Shown here piece after piece: positions 46,562 to 58,209 of a DNA stretch of 64,000 nt; positions within the stretch are counted from its first letter, which is position 1, and every line of letters starts with the position of its first letter. This DNA comes from Knoxdaviesia capensis (taxonomy: Eukaryota > Ascomycota > Sordariomycetes > Microascales > Gondwanamycetaceae): positions 732,144 to 796,143 of the forward strand of contig LNGK01000002.1 in assembly GCA_001510575.1 (NCBI GenBank), written 5' to 3'. Both the position numbers and the translations under genes were made by a program. Below the pieces are notes generated by a model. It ran no database searches. It had not been told where the DNA came from and saw only the letters and a program-made list of their open reading frames with translations.

Positions 46562-47565
46562 CGCTTCACGAAAAATTCCCTGAAACGTGTCTCACGTCCC
46601 CTTTTGTTTTCCCTCTCTCGGCCTCGTTCGAGACTCGGTATGCCGTCCGTTCTGCGATACTTAGCGAACTACGACTACCCGGTTCGCGTGGCTTGTCCTG
46701 AGATGTACATCACGGAGAGCCAGATACAGAGGGATCTTGCATCTGTACGACCGGTCCAGCGGGGCTTTTCCAGCCGCTGCAGCCGCTGCTATATGCAAGC
46801 TCTTTACTGTGCATTAGCGGGCCCGGCAACGACATCTGATGGTGGGGAGCGTATATGTCCTCGAATAGATGTCCAGAGGGGTCTGGAAGTTATGTTCCCC
46901 GTCGTGTTCGTTCCTTTTTTTGGTCTGTCTCGCTGTCTCTGGCGCTTTCGCCTCCAGCCCCAAGACACACATGGCATCGTCTACTCAGACGAGCAGCGAG
47001 GTAATCTACACAGCCCAATATCCATGACACACGGTAATTTAAACGGCCGCCAGCTTCTTATCGTGGTTTTTTTTTTTTCCTTTTTCTTTTTTTTTTCCCA
47101 AGTACTGTGCATGTTACGAGCAGCCAGTCGGCACACTTCAGCATTTCGGCGAGCGTGTTTCCTTTTTGGGTCTTGTTTTTGTCGCTAATAGACCCGCGTG
47201 GCGATACAGTTCAGGACGGCCAGTAGAAGCGGCCAGAGCCTTGGTTCCCTCTCCTTCTCGTTCTCTCTGTGTGTGTGTGTGTGTGTGTTCCAATTTTTTT
47301 TTCTTCGGCTCGGGTAGATCAAGAAAAAATCACATGGAGAGGCGAGCGGGATGCGAGCGGGATGTGAGGGGGGGTTGAGCTATAATACTCGCGTGTTATG
47401 TACTGTCTGGGTTCCCGCGTGAATAGACGTGCAGTTCGGCCACTTCCAACGTGGGATAGTTTAGTCCCCTTTTTTTTCTCGGTGGATTCAGGCGTTCTCA
47501 GCGTCGCAACCGCCATCGCCGGGTGCTCTTAGTGGCAAAACGATATCATCAACGCGGGCCTTTTT

Positions 47566-47570
<5 letters not shown>

Positions 47571-47616
<46 letters not shown>

Positions 47617-47620
47617 GCGT
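47571..47620. repeat. (GT)n microsatellite
   Basis: About 20 GT units, then GCGTGT variants, preceded by a T-run. Confidence 0.9.
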
Positions 47621-49933
47621 GTGCACAGCTCTCCTAGCCGTGCCATCCAGCTGGGACGCACCACCATACAAGAAGAAAAGGGGAGTTCCCAATACGGACA
47701 GAAGAGTGAAAGGGGGGCAAGGATGCGAAGGGGAATAACCAGACTGCTGGAACTGACAGCCCTAGGAAAAAAAAAAAAAAAACACCCATCTGCTAGAAAA
47801 AAAGTCGAGGGGGGGAAACGGTGGTGATGGAGGGCATGCAGTGCCCGCTGTGCAATGGAATATTCTTGACTCAGACTGCCTGACGAAGAAGACAAGACAA
47901 AAGCAACGAACAAGAGGATCAGCGGATGTGGGTGGCATAAATGCACGTGTGCAACCTTCTCTTCGCCAGCTGGTTGCACAACCGTGTTTTGCTGTGCCGG
48001 GCAGATATTCACATCCAATATGCAGATAAGTCGGGGGGAACGTATAAAAGAAAATTATGACATCGTCTTTCGCGGGTCCCAAGACCATGGCAACGGAAAA
48101 GTCACTAGGACACAGCTATTCGTCTATTTTCTGTGTTTCCCTTTGCTGATAAGCACCGTCATAAAAGCATGCACGAGGTAATAATATCTAATAGCCGACG
48201 AGGGGGGGCGCGTGTCGAACAACAGAGAGAGAGGGAGGGGGGGTGTGGCTGTAGAAGACTGAACGAGAGAGAGTTATGAATGGGATCGTTTTTTATGTCT
48301 CTTTCCATGATTTGTGAAAAGTGGGAGACTTGGGGGGGGTCTTGTCGGTTCCTCTGTTCTCGCGTAGAGAGCATGGTTTTATGCAGGTGTACCTGAACCG
48401 CCGGCGGTGGGTGGGCGATGGACCGATAAGAGGCGCATAAGCCCATGCAGTCAGTGTTTTGATGCGACGCCTTTTCCGGCTGCGACCTTGGACGACTCAG
48501 GCAGAAATGACAAAAAAGAAAAAAAGAAAAAAAAAGTGATCGGTCTGGTTGGCGATTGTGGACCGCGCTCGTCGGGATACCCTTTTTGATATCCTCCCAT
48601 CTTCAGCTGGTTTCGCAACGGCCAACCGATCGAAGGGGGGGGCCCTGCTTCGGCGATTGTTCTTCGTGGTGTCTCTGCCGATGTCTTGCATATCGTCAGG
48701 CGGTGGTGTGCAGGACACAAGCAGCACCAGGTTGGGTTGTGGATGTCGTTCAACGAACGTCGGAATTGGGGAATTTTTGGCATTTGGCCCGGCCCAACCC
48801 TAACCCTAGAGGTCAACTATTCTCACAAAGGAGTTCTTGTCGGTTGCCAGTGACGTTGGGCGCGCTCTGGACCACACCCGACTGGAAGATCTAACGCGCC
48901 CCGGCCCCCCTGACTCCCAAGTCGACGGTGTGGCACCTCGGGATTCCCCTGGTCTGTTTCCCTTTAATTCTATTTCATTTTATTTATTTTTTGAAACTTT
49001 TCGCTTCCTTTTTGTTTTTACTCTTTTCCAGTTTCCAATTTCGGGACCACCTTTGCAAGACGTGCAGTGCATTACAGCCTCCGGTCTCCCATCGGGGCCT
49101 TGCCACCAGCGAGCGAGTCGGTGGCGCGGTGCTTTCATGTGGTTTGTTCTGTTTGCCAGCTGCACGCACCACGCACCACATCCACTCATACGTATCGGGC
49201 GGGTATGCCTTTTGGGGTCTGTATGGAAACTCGGGAGCTGGCCCCCGGGGACCAAGCTCAATATCTGCAGGTGGCCAGAAGCCGAGGGACACACTATGTC
49301 TGCTGTGGGGTTTCGGCTGTGTTGTTCGTTCTTTTTGGGCTCGGGCATCAACGGGTTTTCAGCTCGAGTTGCACACCCCCTTGCTGCTGTGCGAGCTGTC
49401 CTGTCCATGTCGATGTCAGCCACGCCAGCGAGCCCAGATCCAGCTTCCCAGGGGCGACCCTTTTTATTTTATTTTATATTTTTATTTTTGTAATTTTGGC
49501 TACCTAACCTGCGAGGGGAGCTGGCCACCGAAGGAAAATAGTGTAAGAGGCCTCATCGAAGGCCAAAAAAGAAGAAGCCAATGGTGCAACTTCAAACAGC
49601 ATCTGTTGACGTTGGCAATCGGGGGGCGAGCGGCGTCGCGATGTTGGGCGTTGGGGGTGGTTGGACGACAGGCAACATCCGAAGCGGGCATTGCTTTCTC
49701 CCCTCTTCCGGCCCCAACGAGCATCGACATCCGCAACACGGACAGACTGCTCCCAGACGACGTGTACAAGACGGAGGCCCGAAAGTGACGCAACGAATTT
49801 ACATTTTCTTGGCTGTGGTCGGCCGGGTTGGACCGTCTCGACGCGGGCTTTCTCTCCCAATGACTCCCACGCCCTGGCAGGGCGCTGGGTGTGTCCATCT
49901 ACGATTGGATGTGCGTACTTACATATCCTGTGA

Positions 49934-49937
<4 letters not shown>

Positions 49938-49965
<28 letters not shown>

Positions 49966-49966
49966 A
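49938..49966. repeat. (TA)n microsatellite
   Basis: About 14 TA units. Confidence 0.9.
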
Positions 49967-52357
49967 GTACATGCTGTGGCTGGAGCCCTCGCGCATTGCA
50001 TCGTTACCACTATCATATGCAGGCTGCACGTAAAAGCACACCGCCATTATGCAGGCAAACCAAAAAAGAACAAAAGACCAGAAAAAGCAAGTCACCGCTG
50101 TTGTGACGCCATGCCATGACGGGCTGGAGAAACGCTATAGCGCATGCATGCAGCACAGGGTGGAAGTCCAGCAGCAGCAGCAGCGGCGGCGCCAGCCCAG
50201 CCGTGTCAGTCCTCACCGCCATGTTTCGGGAGCGAGCGTCTGCGGTTTTCTTGCTTCGGAGAGACCCACCCGGCCTTTTGCAGTTCTTTCTTTTTGTCCC
50301 GCTGGCAACGTGCAACAAGGACGACACACTCCTCTCCCAGGAACAGTACAGTACAGTACCGGGACGGTACTTCGGACATTGTTGGACCACATAGCTGGGC
50401 AGGATCGGGTTTCCAGGAAGAGTACGAGCCACTGGGGGTGCTCACCGCGCCGTATGTTGCGTGCTATACGCGGAAGTCGAACATCTCAAGAGAAAAGAAA
50501 AAAAAAATGAGAGAAAGGAGGAATATACTGTACATACTGTAGATCCCAGGTGCTGGCCGGGTGTCTTTGTGGGGCCACTCTTGACCCGGTAACCGGGACA
50601 CAGGAGAAACAAAACTTGATGTTTGATTCTCTGGTTCGTTTCCCTCTCTCTCTCCCCCCCTGGCGTGTTTCCCTCCCGAAGCTGAAGAAGAACAGAAAGG
50701 ACAGAAAATGACCGAAAGAAAAAAAAAAGAAAAAAAAGGAGGAAAAATCAAAGTTCCCATTTACCTGGTTACATCCCAGAGATTGGAACCGCTCGTCGGG
50801 AGGGGCAAGGAGGGAGAGGGAGGGATGTGTCTCTGCTCCATTGTGTCTTCTTGTTGGCTGCGTCTTTTGATATCTTATCTCCCCACATTGGAAAGCTGGC
50901 GCGGGTGAGAGACAGTTGCCTCTGGCGTGATAGGGGAACACCGGGGACGTTTCGTACGGAAAGGAGCAACAAAAACCCAGAAAGCAAGAGAGAGGAAAAA
51001 GCAACGTGCAGGTTCCACGGCCAACGCCGGTGGTGCATGGAGACGTGGCAACGGGGGTGTGTGGGTGGGTGTTCTTTGCTTTCTTGTTCGGGTTTGGGGG
51101 GCGGGCATCAGCTTTGGATATCCCCGTCTTTTCGGGGACTGGCGAGTCTCCCGTGTGCCGGTGAAGATTGCGGATGTAAGTAAGTACATGGACATGTACG
51201 AACAGTACGTAGACGTACATATATGCCCGAGAGACGTGCGAGTAAAAAAAAAAAGAAAAAGAAAAGAAGGAAACATCCAAAACACCCACGCCTTAGGTTC
51301 TCGCCTTTTTTTTTCTTTTTTTTTTTCTTTTTTCTTTCTTCTTCCCGGGATGGGGTTTCTCTCCCCCACGAACCCCCAAGGAATCACAGCTGTTTAAGTG
51401 CCTGCATATCTAGCGCTATGCAGGTAGTACGAGTGATGTGTAAAGAACAGTACAGACATGTACTGTATTGTGTTGTCAGTGGAGAAGGGCTCTTCCCTAC
51501 CTTTGTTGTTTCTGCACGCCATACCCGGGTTCTGGTGTGACCGCCATTTCGCGACCACAATGGTTCAAAAGGACCAAGTTGGGGGGGGGGAGAGCCTTTT
51601 TTCATTCTTTTTTTCCAGGGGGGAAACCTGTGAGCTGTTCGTGACGTAAAAAAACCCCCCCAAGTTGCGTGGCGGGTTTGTCGGGTTCGCTGCGGCGGTG
51701 AAGTTTGGGGGTTCGGCGCTGGATGGGGGGATGGTGGATGGTTCACGCGGTGGTGTGACCTTCTTTTTTGGGGTTGGTGACAGAGTGAGATATGTGTGTA
51801 CATGTACAGTATATTGGCGGGTCGAGAATGCGGTGGTTTCGTCTGTCATACGTATGAGCGCGGGAAACCCGTGAGATTGGCCTTCATGGACCGAGCGAGA
51901 TGGTCCGAACGATTCCGGGATCCTGCAATTAATTATGTTTTGGGGGGATTTTTTCTCCTTTTTTTCTCATTTTTTCTCATTTTTTTATTTTATTTTATTG
52001 AATTTTTTTTCCATTTCTTGCCTTCTCTCGTCCCAGATACCACACGACTTCCCGTCCGTATCACTCTCATCTTTGCCGTCTTATACACACACTGACCGCT
52101 TTTATATACATCCTTCCTTATTACCAGGGGATGGGACACCAGTGACGACGCCATCCCGTGCTGGAGAGAGACCCAGTACCGAGCTCATAGTACCTACGCA
52201 ACAAAAGGGCAGATGATTGCACCGGGCACAGCTCTGGACCCAGAGTGATGATCATCGATGATGAAAGAGAGGGAGACAGAGAGAGAGAGAGATGATATAT
52301 GACCAGTTCGAAAAGCACCGTGAACCTGCGCGTAATGGAGCCCCCCCTTCCTCAAAC

Positions 52358-52396
52358 AAATAAATATATGTATACAGGATATACATATATTTATTT
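52358..52396. repeat. Perfect 17-bp AT-rich inverted repeat
   Basis: Arms AAATAAATATATGTATA and TATACATATATTTATTT are separated by CAGGA. They would form a stable AT hairpin or cruciform. No flanking gene explains it. Confidence 0.85.
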
Positions 52397-54964
52397 CTGG
52401 GGCGGTTGACCCAGCGAGGGGGAAACGAAAGACAAAGAGCCGATGCAGAATGTACCAGGACTTCGTTCAGAAGAAGCCACGAGGTTTCTTTTTTCTCTTT
52501 CCATACAAAAACGCACGAAGAAAATCATGGGGACAAGAGAGAGAACCCCGCCGGAGTGGCACGCGTTCATCACATCCATGCGTGAGTGGGAACCTTGTGT
52601 GAGCTGTCACACTATCTGCGGGCTGAACCTCCAGTTATCTCCCCGTCCGTGTGAGATCCGGTCACTCGGTTGACTTGGTTTCATTCTCCGAGCGAACGGT
52701 CCCGTTTTCTTTCTCCTGTTCCTTCTTTGGCCCTCATCTTGGAGGGAGCATAGACCAAGCATTACAACGCCGCGATTAAGGCCTTGGTCTTATGCGTTTT
52801 TGAGCTGTATATAAGGAGAACCCATATTTTGCATCCGGTCAACGATCTGGTGGCGCGCCTCAGACGTGCGGCAGCGGCCTGGGCGGGATTCTTCTGCCTT
52901 CTTCAACCTTCCTGGGCTTGTGTTTTTTCTTTCTTTTCTGCTTTTGGGGTGCGTGCCGTGATGACCTTTTGTAGAAGGATCTCAATCTGATAAAAAGAAA
53001 TCATGCCCGGCAACCCAATCTGGCAAATCACGGCCTCCCCCCACCATCCAACCGGACCTGCGCGCGGGCAAAAAAAAAAAAGAAAAAAAGAAAAAAAGCC
53101 GGTGATCGGGCACAGCGAGCGCAAGACACAGGGAGGGTAGAAAAAGCACTCATGCGCGAAATACCAGTTGAAAAAAACCCTCCTCTCTGCCCCCTTCCCC
53201 CAGCCGACCAGGGCCCGTCAAGCCCGTCAGATTCTCTGGCCTGGGAACACCCTCGAATTCCCGATCGGTCGGGCTGCATTTCTATATATATATATATTAT
53301 ATTTAATTTTTTCTATTTTTTCTGGAAATTTGGTCGGCCTGAACCAGTGGCCAGCGCCGATTACGAATCGGCCGAAACATGAGGATGAGTGATGGTGGGT
53401 GGTGGTGGGCAAGTGGCGGGATTGTGAGTTTCCCGATTTCCCCCCCACGCGGAAGTCTGTGTAGAACAGTGGAATGCTCTCCCCTTCCCCCAAAGGAGTC
53501 AAGAGAGGACGAGGGACGAGGGGACCAAATGAATGGTCCTGGATTAAGCGAGGCGAAAGAGGCTGGATGTGACAGAGAGGAACGGGCTGAGGACACAGAA
53601 ACCTCAATAATTCTCCTTGTACATCACGCACTCATACAACGCTCCCGAGACAGCCACCACGGCGGGAAAGCCCGCCCCAGCGTCACCAGCTGAAGAAAGA
53701 ACACAAGGCCATACAGACACACATAAAAAAACATAAGCGAGACTTCCGGACGTGGCCCAGCGGGAGAACACGGGAGCCCGGACGCCAAAAACGGAGAGGG
53801 GCGAGCGGGGGGGGGAAGCACAGCGTACGGGAAGACGGACACACGGGAAGGGCGGGGCACCAGAAGTGGAAAGTGAGTGTGGCCTGGCCCGGGCTGCATC
53901 TGCGTGACTGTGGTCTGGCCGGTTCTGGCCGCCCTGTTTTCTTTCTGTCTCGCGTGAGAGAGAAAGAGAGAGAGGTGGTGATAACTGCCCTGGACCTTGT
54001 CCGTGGAACCTGCACGCAACGTCTGCCTGGGGTGATCCTGTCGACGAGGCTGCTGCGAGTGAAGGAAGAGAGAACTATTACCACTAGTTCTGGAGGGGCT
54101 GAGTCGGGCGGTTATTTTTCCGTTTCTTTTTGCGCTGGGGTCTGCTTGTTCTCCATTTTTGGGCCGCCGGCCGTGTGCTGTGGCGCATACGGCACAGAAC
54201 CACAACGCTGTCTCTCGACACACACACACACACACACACGCACACACGCCAGAATGTTCCCTGCGCCTTCGTCCAACCACGGAGCAGAGAGGAGGAGGAA
54301 CCATAAAGATGCATGGCTCCCGGAGCGTTCTTCACGCCGGCCGGCCGGCCGAACCAGCCGGGGCTCCTTTGCTCGTCCGTGTCCGCAGGACGGGATGACG
54401 CATCGACGACACGCGTGGCCTGGGATTTGCCTGATTATCTGCTTGAAGGATTGCTCTGGTTTTTTTTTTTTTTTTGGTTTTTGGTCTCCCTATCATCCAA
54501 TGCCTTACGGCTCTTGGCGGCGGGGATGGAGGGCGCAGAAATCAGAAATCAGAAAGACAGAAAAGACACCATGCCCAACACAACATTCAGCGTCACTGTA
54601 GCGGGGCGTAGCTGGGCTGGCTAGACCGATCTCTTCGGCTTGCGCTTGGACGGAGGGAGCAATAGTGTGGTGGCGGAAAGGGGGATGGGGATGATAGATA
54701 TATAAGTCTGGAGGGTTCGGGGTGTCGATTTGACGATGTCGAGGAGGAGAAAGAGAAAGAGGGAGCAAGACCACAGTGATACCCTCAGATACCCGATACC
54801 AACATATCTATATACCTGCACTTACACCCACCGCTCAAGAGCAGCCCATATTCCTCCTGCACATACCAACTCTGCGCCCACGCTCCCCCTCGCCGGAACA
54901 GCCGTCCATCTTACTCCAACATACACACCAGTTCCACAGCTACGCTTCAACCGCCACACAAAGC

Positions 54965-55531
54965 ATGTCGCTATCATCGCTCCTGGGCAAGAAGCCCTCC
55001 GCGGCGCCGGCAGCCCCGGTGTTCACACTCACGGCGACGCCGCTGCCGGAGAAGAAGACGTTCCTGCTGTACCAGCACTGGCCGGGCCGCGACAGCATTG
55101 CGACGTACGCGATGCGGCGGTCGAGCTCGCACCCGGAGCTGGAGTTCACGAGGCCTTGGGACCGCGCGGCCGTCGGCACGGTGCGGCTGCACTCGCTGTC
55201 GTCCAAGATCGACTGCACGGTCGGCGCCAGCCACGTGCGGCTGAAGCGGCCCGGCGTGGTCTCCGCCAGCCACCAGTTCGAGCACGCCGTGTTCGGCGCC
55301 GCCGCCATGGTGTGGAGCGAGGCCGGCGCCGGCGTGCTGACGCGCTGGTTCGAGCTGCGCGACGGCGCCACCGGCGCGCTGGTCGCGCGCTTTCACCCCA
55401 AGCAGGGGCTCGAGGCCTACGTGCCCTTCTACGGCGTGGCCCTCGACGTGCTTGTGATCACCGCGTTTGCCGTCAGCGAGTACCGCGCCGGCGAGGAGGA
55501 CGCGGTGGTGGATATTGCGCTTGGGGTGTAG
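54965..55531 (+). CDS. Conserved-looking unknown protein, 188 residues
   Basis: A single-exon frame with a strong third-position GC bias like the neighbouring genes. I do not recognise the family with certainty. The N-terminus (MSLSSLLGKKPSAAPAAP) is disordered. From about residue 18 the protein is a mix of beta-strand-like hydrophobic and polar stretches (FTLTATPLPEKKTFLLYQHW, KIDCTVGASHVRLKRP, AAMVWSEAGAGVLTRWFELR, GALVARFHPKQGLEAYVPFY), compatible with a compact tubby/LURP-one-like beta fold, which is inference only. It has no signal peptide, and no membrane span apart from a mildly hydrophobic LDVLVITAFAV near the end. The start was chosen at MSLSSLL because the preceding sequence (CA-rich, TATATA at about 54808) looks like leader; an upstream in-frame ATG at 54776 would add 63 residues. 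A CTA repeat begins 43 nt after the stop. Confidence 0.75.
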   Translation: MSLSSLLGKKPSAAPAAPVFTLTATPLPEKKTFLLYQHWPGRDSIATYAMRRSSSHPELEFTRPWDRAAVGTVRLHSLSSKIDCTVGASHVRLKRPGVVSASHQFEHAVFGAAAMVWSEAGAGVLTRWFELRDGATGALVARFHPKQGLEAYVPFYGVALDVLVITAFAVSEYRAGEEDAVVDIALGV

Positions 55532-55574
55532 GTTTTGGGCACTGTATCTGCTGGTGGTGATTTCGTGTGGGTGT

Positions 55575-55653
<79 letters not shown>
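55575..55653 (+). repeat. (CTA)26 trinucleotide repeat in the probable 3' UTR
   Basis: About 26 perfect CTA units start 43 nt after the stop codon of the 188-residue gene, so the repeat would be transcribed as (CUA)n/(UAC)n in its 3' UTR. Confidence 0.92.
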
Positions 55654-58143
55654 AATCACTTGGGGCGAATACATGACATGACCAGCCCACACACGGCAAC
55701 CAACAACTCTAGTTCTAGGCTCTATTTCTCAGAAGATTCCACCCGCCCTCCCCATTAGACTACTGTATGTGCTCAGTATGCCTGACGCCTGAGGGTTGAT
55801 TTTTTGATGATCCCGAACACCGCCACCGTACAGTACAGGGGCTCTCCCTGCTGAACTGGAGTAGAGTAGTACAGTAGATGATCCCCCAGCCAGCCATGGG
55901 ACCTGTCAGCGAGACAGAGACCCGAGAGCCTTGTGGGACTCAGTGGTCAGTGGGTGGATATACTGATGTGGTTGGCTTGTCCCGAACTTCATAGGCGCGG
56001 TGGTGACCTGTGTGTCGGCTCTCAGTTGCTTCTCCCGCGGGTGACGTCTGGATGTGCGTCCGGCGGCGCCGCCAGACCGGGTCAGGCTTATCCGGCGGTG
56101 CTGACCGTCGTTGAGTTAGTACAGGCACATTCTGTTCCGCTTGGGGGCGACCGCAAAGTTGATCTCTTATGTCGGATGCTTGCGAAGGTAAGGTGTCTTG
56201 GACGACGAAACAGGTATCGAGATCACCACTCCAATCCGGTGTCTCTCCATCATGAGAGCACCTCTAGGGTCTATTCCGGAGTGACTGGCGACTCAGTATC
56301 AGACGTAGACGTAGAGAGACCAAGAAGCACCTCACGGCGTCTGCTGGCTAGTTTATAGAAGAGAGCCTGCTCCTTTTTAATTTTTTAAACTTTTAATTTT
56401 TTCTTTATTTTTAATTTTGGCTTTTATATCTTTTCAAATGTCTGTGTTGGCAGTCGAGCTGGATCTCATCCACCACTCAACTCTAACCAACCCTAAACCG
56501 CAATCTACTGTATTCTATGACCTTGCTTTCCCAGTGTGATTTACAAAACCACGCAGGAATCACACACGCGTCCCCCCCTCTCCTCTACCACATAACACGT
56601 CAGAGCCCATCCTCCGGGACCATCCATCCTGCAGAAGCGAGACGCAGGCAAACAAGCGCACACGCCCCCGTGCCCGCCCTCCTTTGCTGGTCAACAGGCA
56701 AAAAAAAAAGAAAAAAAAAAGAGAAAGGCTGGCTGCATGGACAAACAACAGCCAGCCAACCAGCAGCCACCGCCAGCGGCCCAAGAAGCCCAAACGAAGC
56801 GGCGGTGAAGAGGGACATGCCTCTTAATTCTCCGGATCAGGATCCCCGGCGCGGGGCCAACCTGCAAGCAGAAGCCGCAGGCCAACACCACCAGATGGAA
56901 GAAAAAATACAGCCACCGCGCTGCATAGCCGAGCAACACCCTGCGGACGCCGGTCGGAGAGGGTGCGTGTGCAGGACGGCCACACGACGTGCACGCACTG
57001 GCATCATGCCCGGGTGCTCTCGTTTGGCGCCGGTGCTTGGTGGCTGGTGCCAGTGTGCGTCATGTCGGCGGGTGATGCGCAGCTCATAGCACATAAGCTT
57101 GTGTTCTCCTCAAACCCACGACTTGCGGTGAAGAACGCAGAGGGGCGCCGTCCTTCGCTCACCAGCGCGCAATATGCACGCTTAGGGTTGGCTCCTCTCC
57201 CACACCGTCCAGATATGCAGGTTGGTTTGAATGTGTGTGTCGTTCCCCCCATCCCCATGGCTTGAAGGTGATGCGGCCAATAATGCGGCCAGGTGGTCCA
57301 CCCACCACCACCACACTCGACATTTTGCTGGAGAGGGGGTGTGCGTCCGGCTCCATAATTTCAATGCCGACACCCCCTCTTTGCGTTTCTGCTTTGAAAT
57401 TTTCTGTGATGTTCGACCTGGGATAGGGTTGCTTAGGGTTACTCAGTGCATGGTCATCTCAATGTGGTTGTGCTCAACCAAGATAGAGAGAGAGACGAAC
57501 TGCATAAGGCCTGCAGACATGGGAGAGACGCGGCAGGCGCTATGATACCCGGGCTACGGCTGTTTGAGACACGTCGTTTGTCGCGTATTTGTCTGGTCTT
57601 TTGTCCCGTTCAGCGGCGGGAGAGAGAGAGAAGAGATCTAGACCGCTCTCTCTCTCTCTCTCTCTCCCAGCGTATTCCGGACTTGCACGGCCGTAAAGCA
57701 GCGGGCACCCCAGGGCCATTTTTGCCAATTTTTCTTCAGCGGGAAGTTTTTTCTTTCTTTTTTTTGGGGGGTTTTTTTGCGATACACCGACAATGACAGC
57801 TCATTTGCGCTGGTCTTGGCTGGGCAAGCAAGAGAGAGAGACAAAAGAAAAAAAACCAGGGAAGGCCACCTCAGACATGCAGGACGCGAGACATGCCAGC
57901 AAAGAACCGCAGCAGGGCCCGCTCCCCTCTTTTTTTTCTGGTCTTCAAAAAAGAGAGAGAGAGAGCGTCTGGTGTCCAGGGGGGAGGAGGGGGCTAGACC
58001 GGCGACATGGGATGAAAAACACCAGTTTTCGGTGGAGGGCAAGAAGGGTGTCTGGAGCGAGCGAGGGCAGATCAGGGCCCTTTAATGTCGGGCGATTCGA
58101 GGGGATCGGCACGTCGTGGTCTCTGTTTCCGGGTTACGCGAGC

Positions 58144-58209
<66 letters not shown>

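Larger units (their letters stand above)
37435..54964. other. 17.5-kb gene desert rich in simple repeats
   Basis: No frame here is convincing as a protein gene: the open frames are short, overlap on both strands and lack domains. Content includes CT/GA tracts (38163-38182, 38605-38628, 42243-42270, 44420-44466, 52271-52292), GT/CA tracts (39926-39974, 47571-47620, 54219-54240), GGT repeats (46528-46561), TA runs (49938-49966), a perfect AT hairpin (52358-52396), many GTACTGTAC palindromes, and a tRNA-like remnant (41827-41920). Base composition is near balanced and CpA/TpG are present, so this is not RIP-degraded. A weak coding candidate on the minus strand near 43394-43700 is described in the findings. 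Confidence 0.6.

Noticed and set aside
48790..48808. AACCCTAACCCTAG, telomere-like
   Set aside because: Only two units in the interior of the window; too short to be an interstitial telomere or to suggest a chromosome end.
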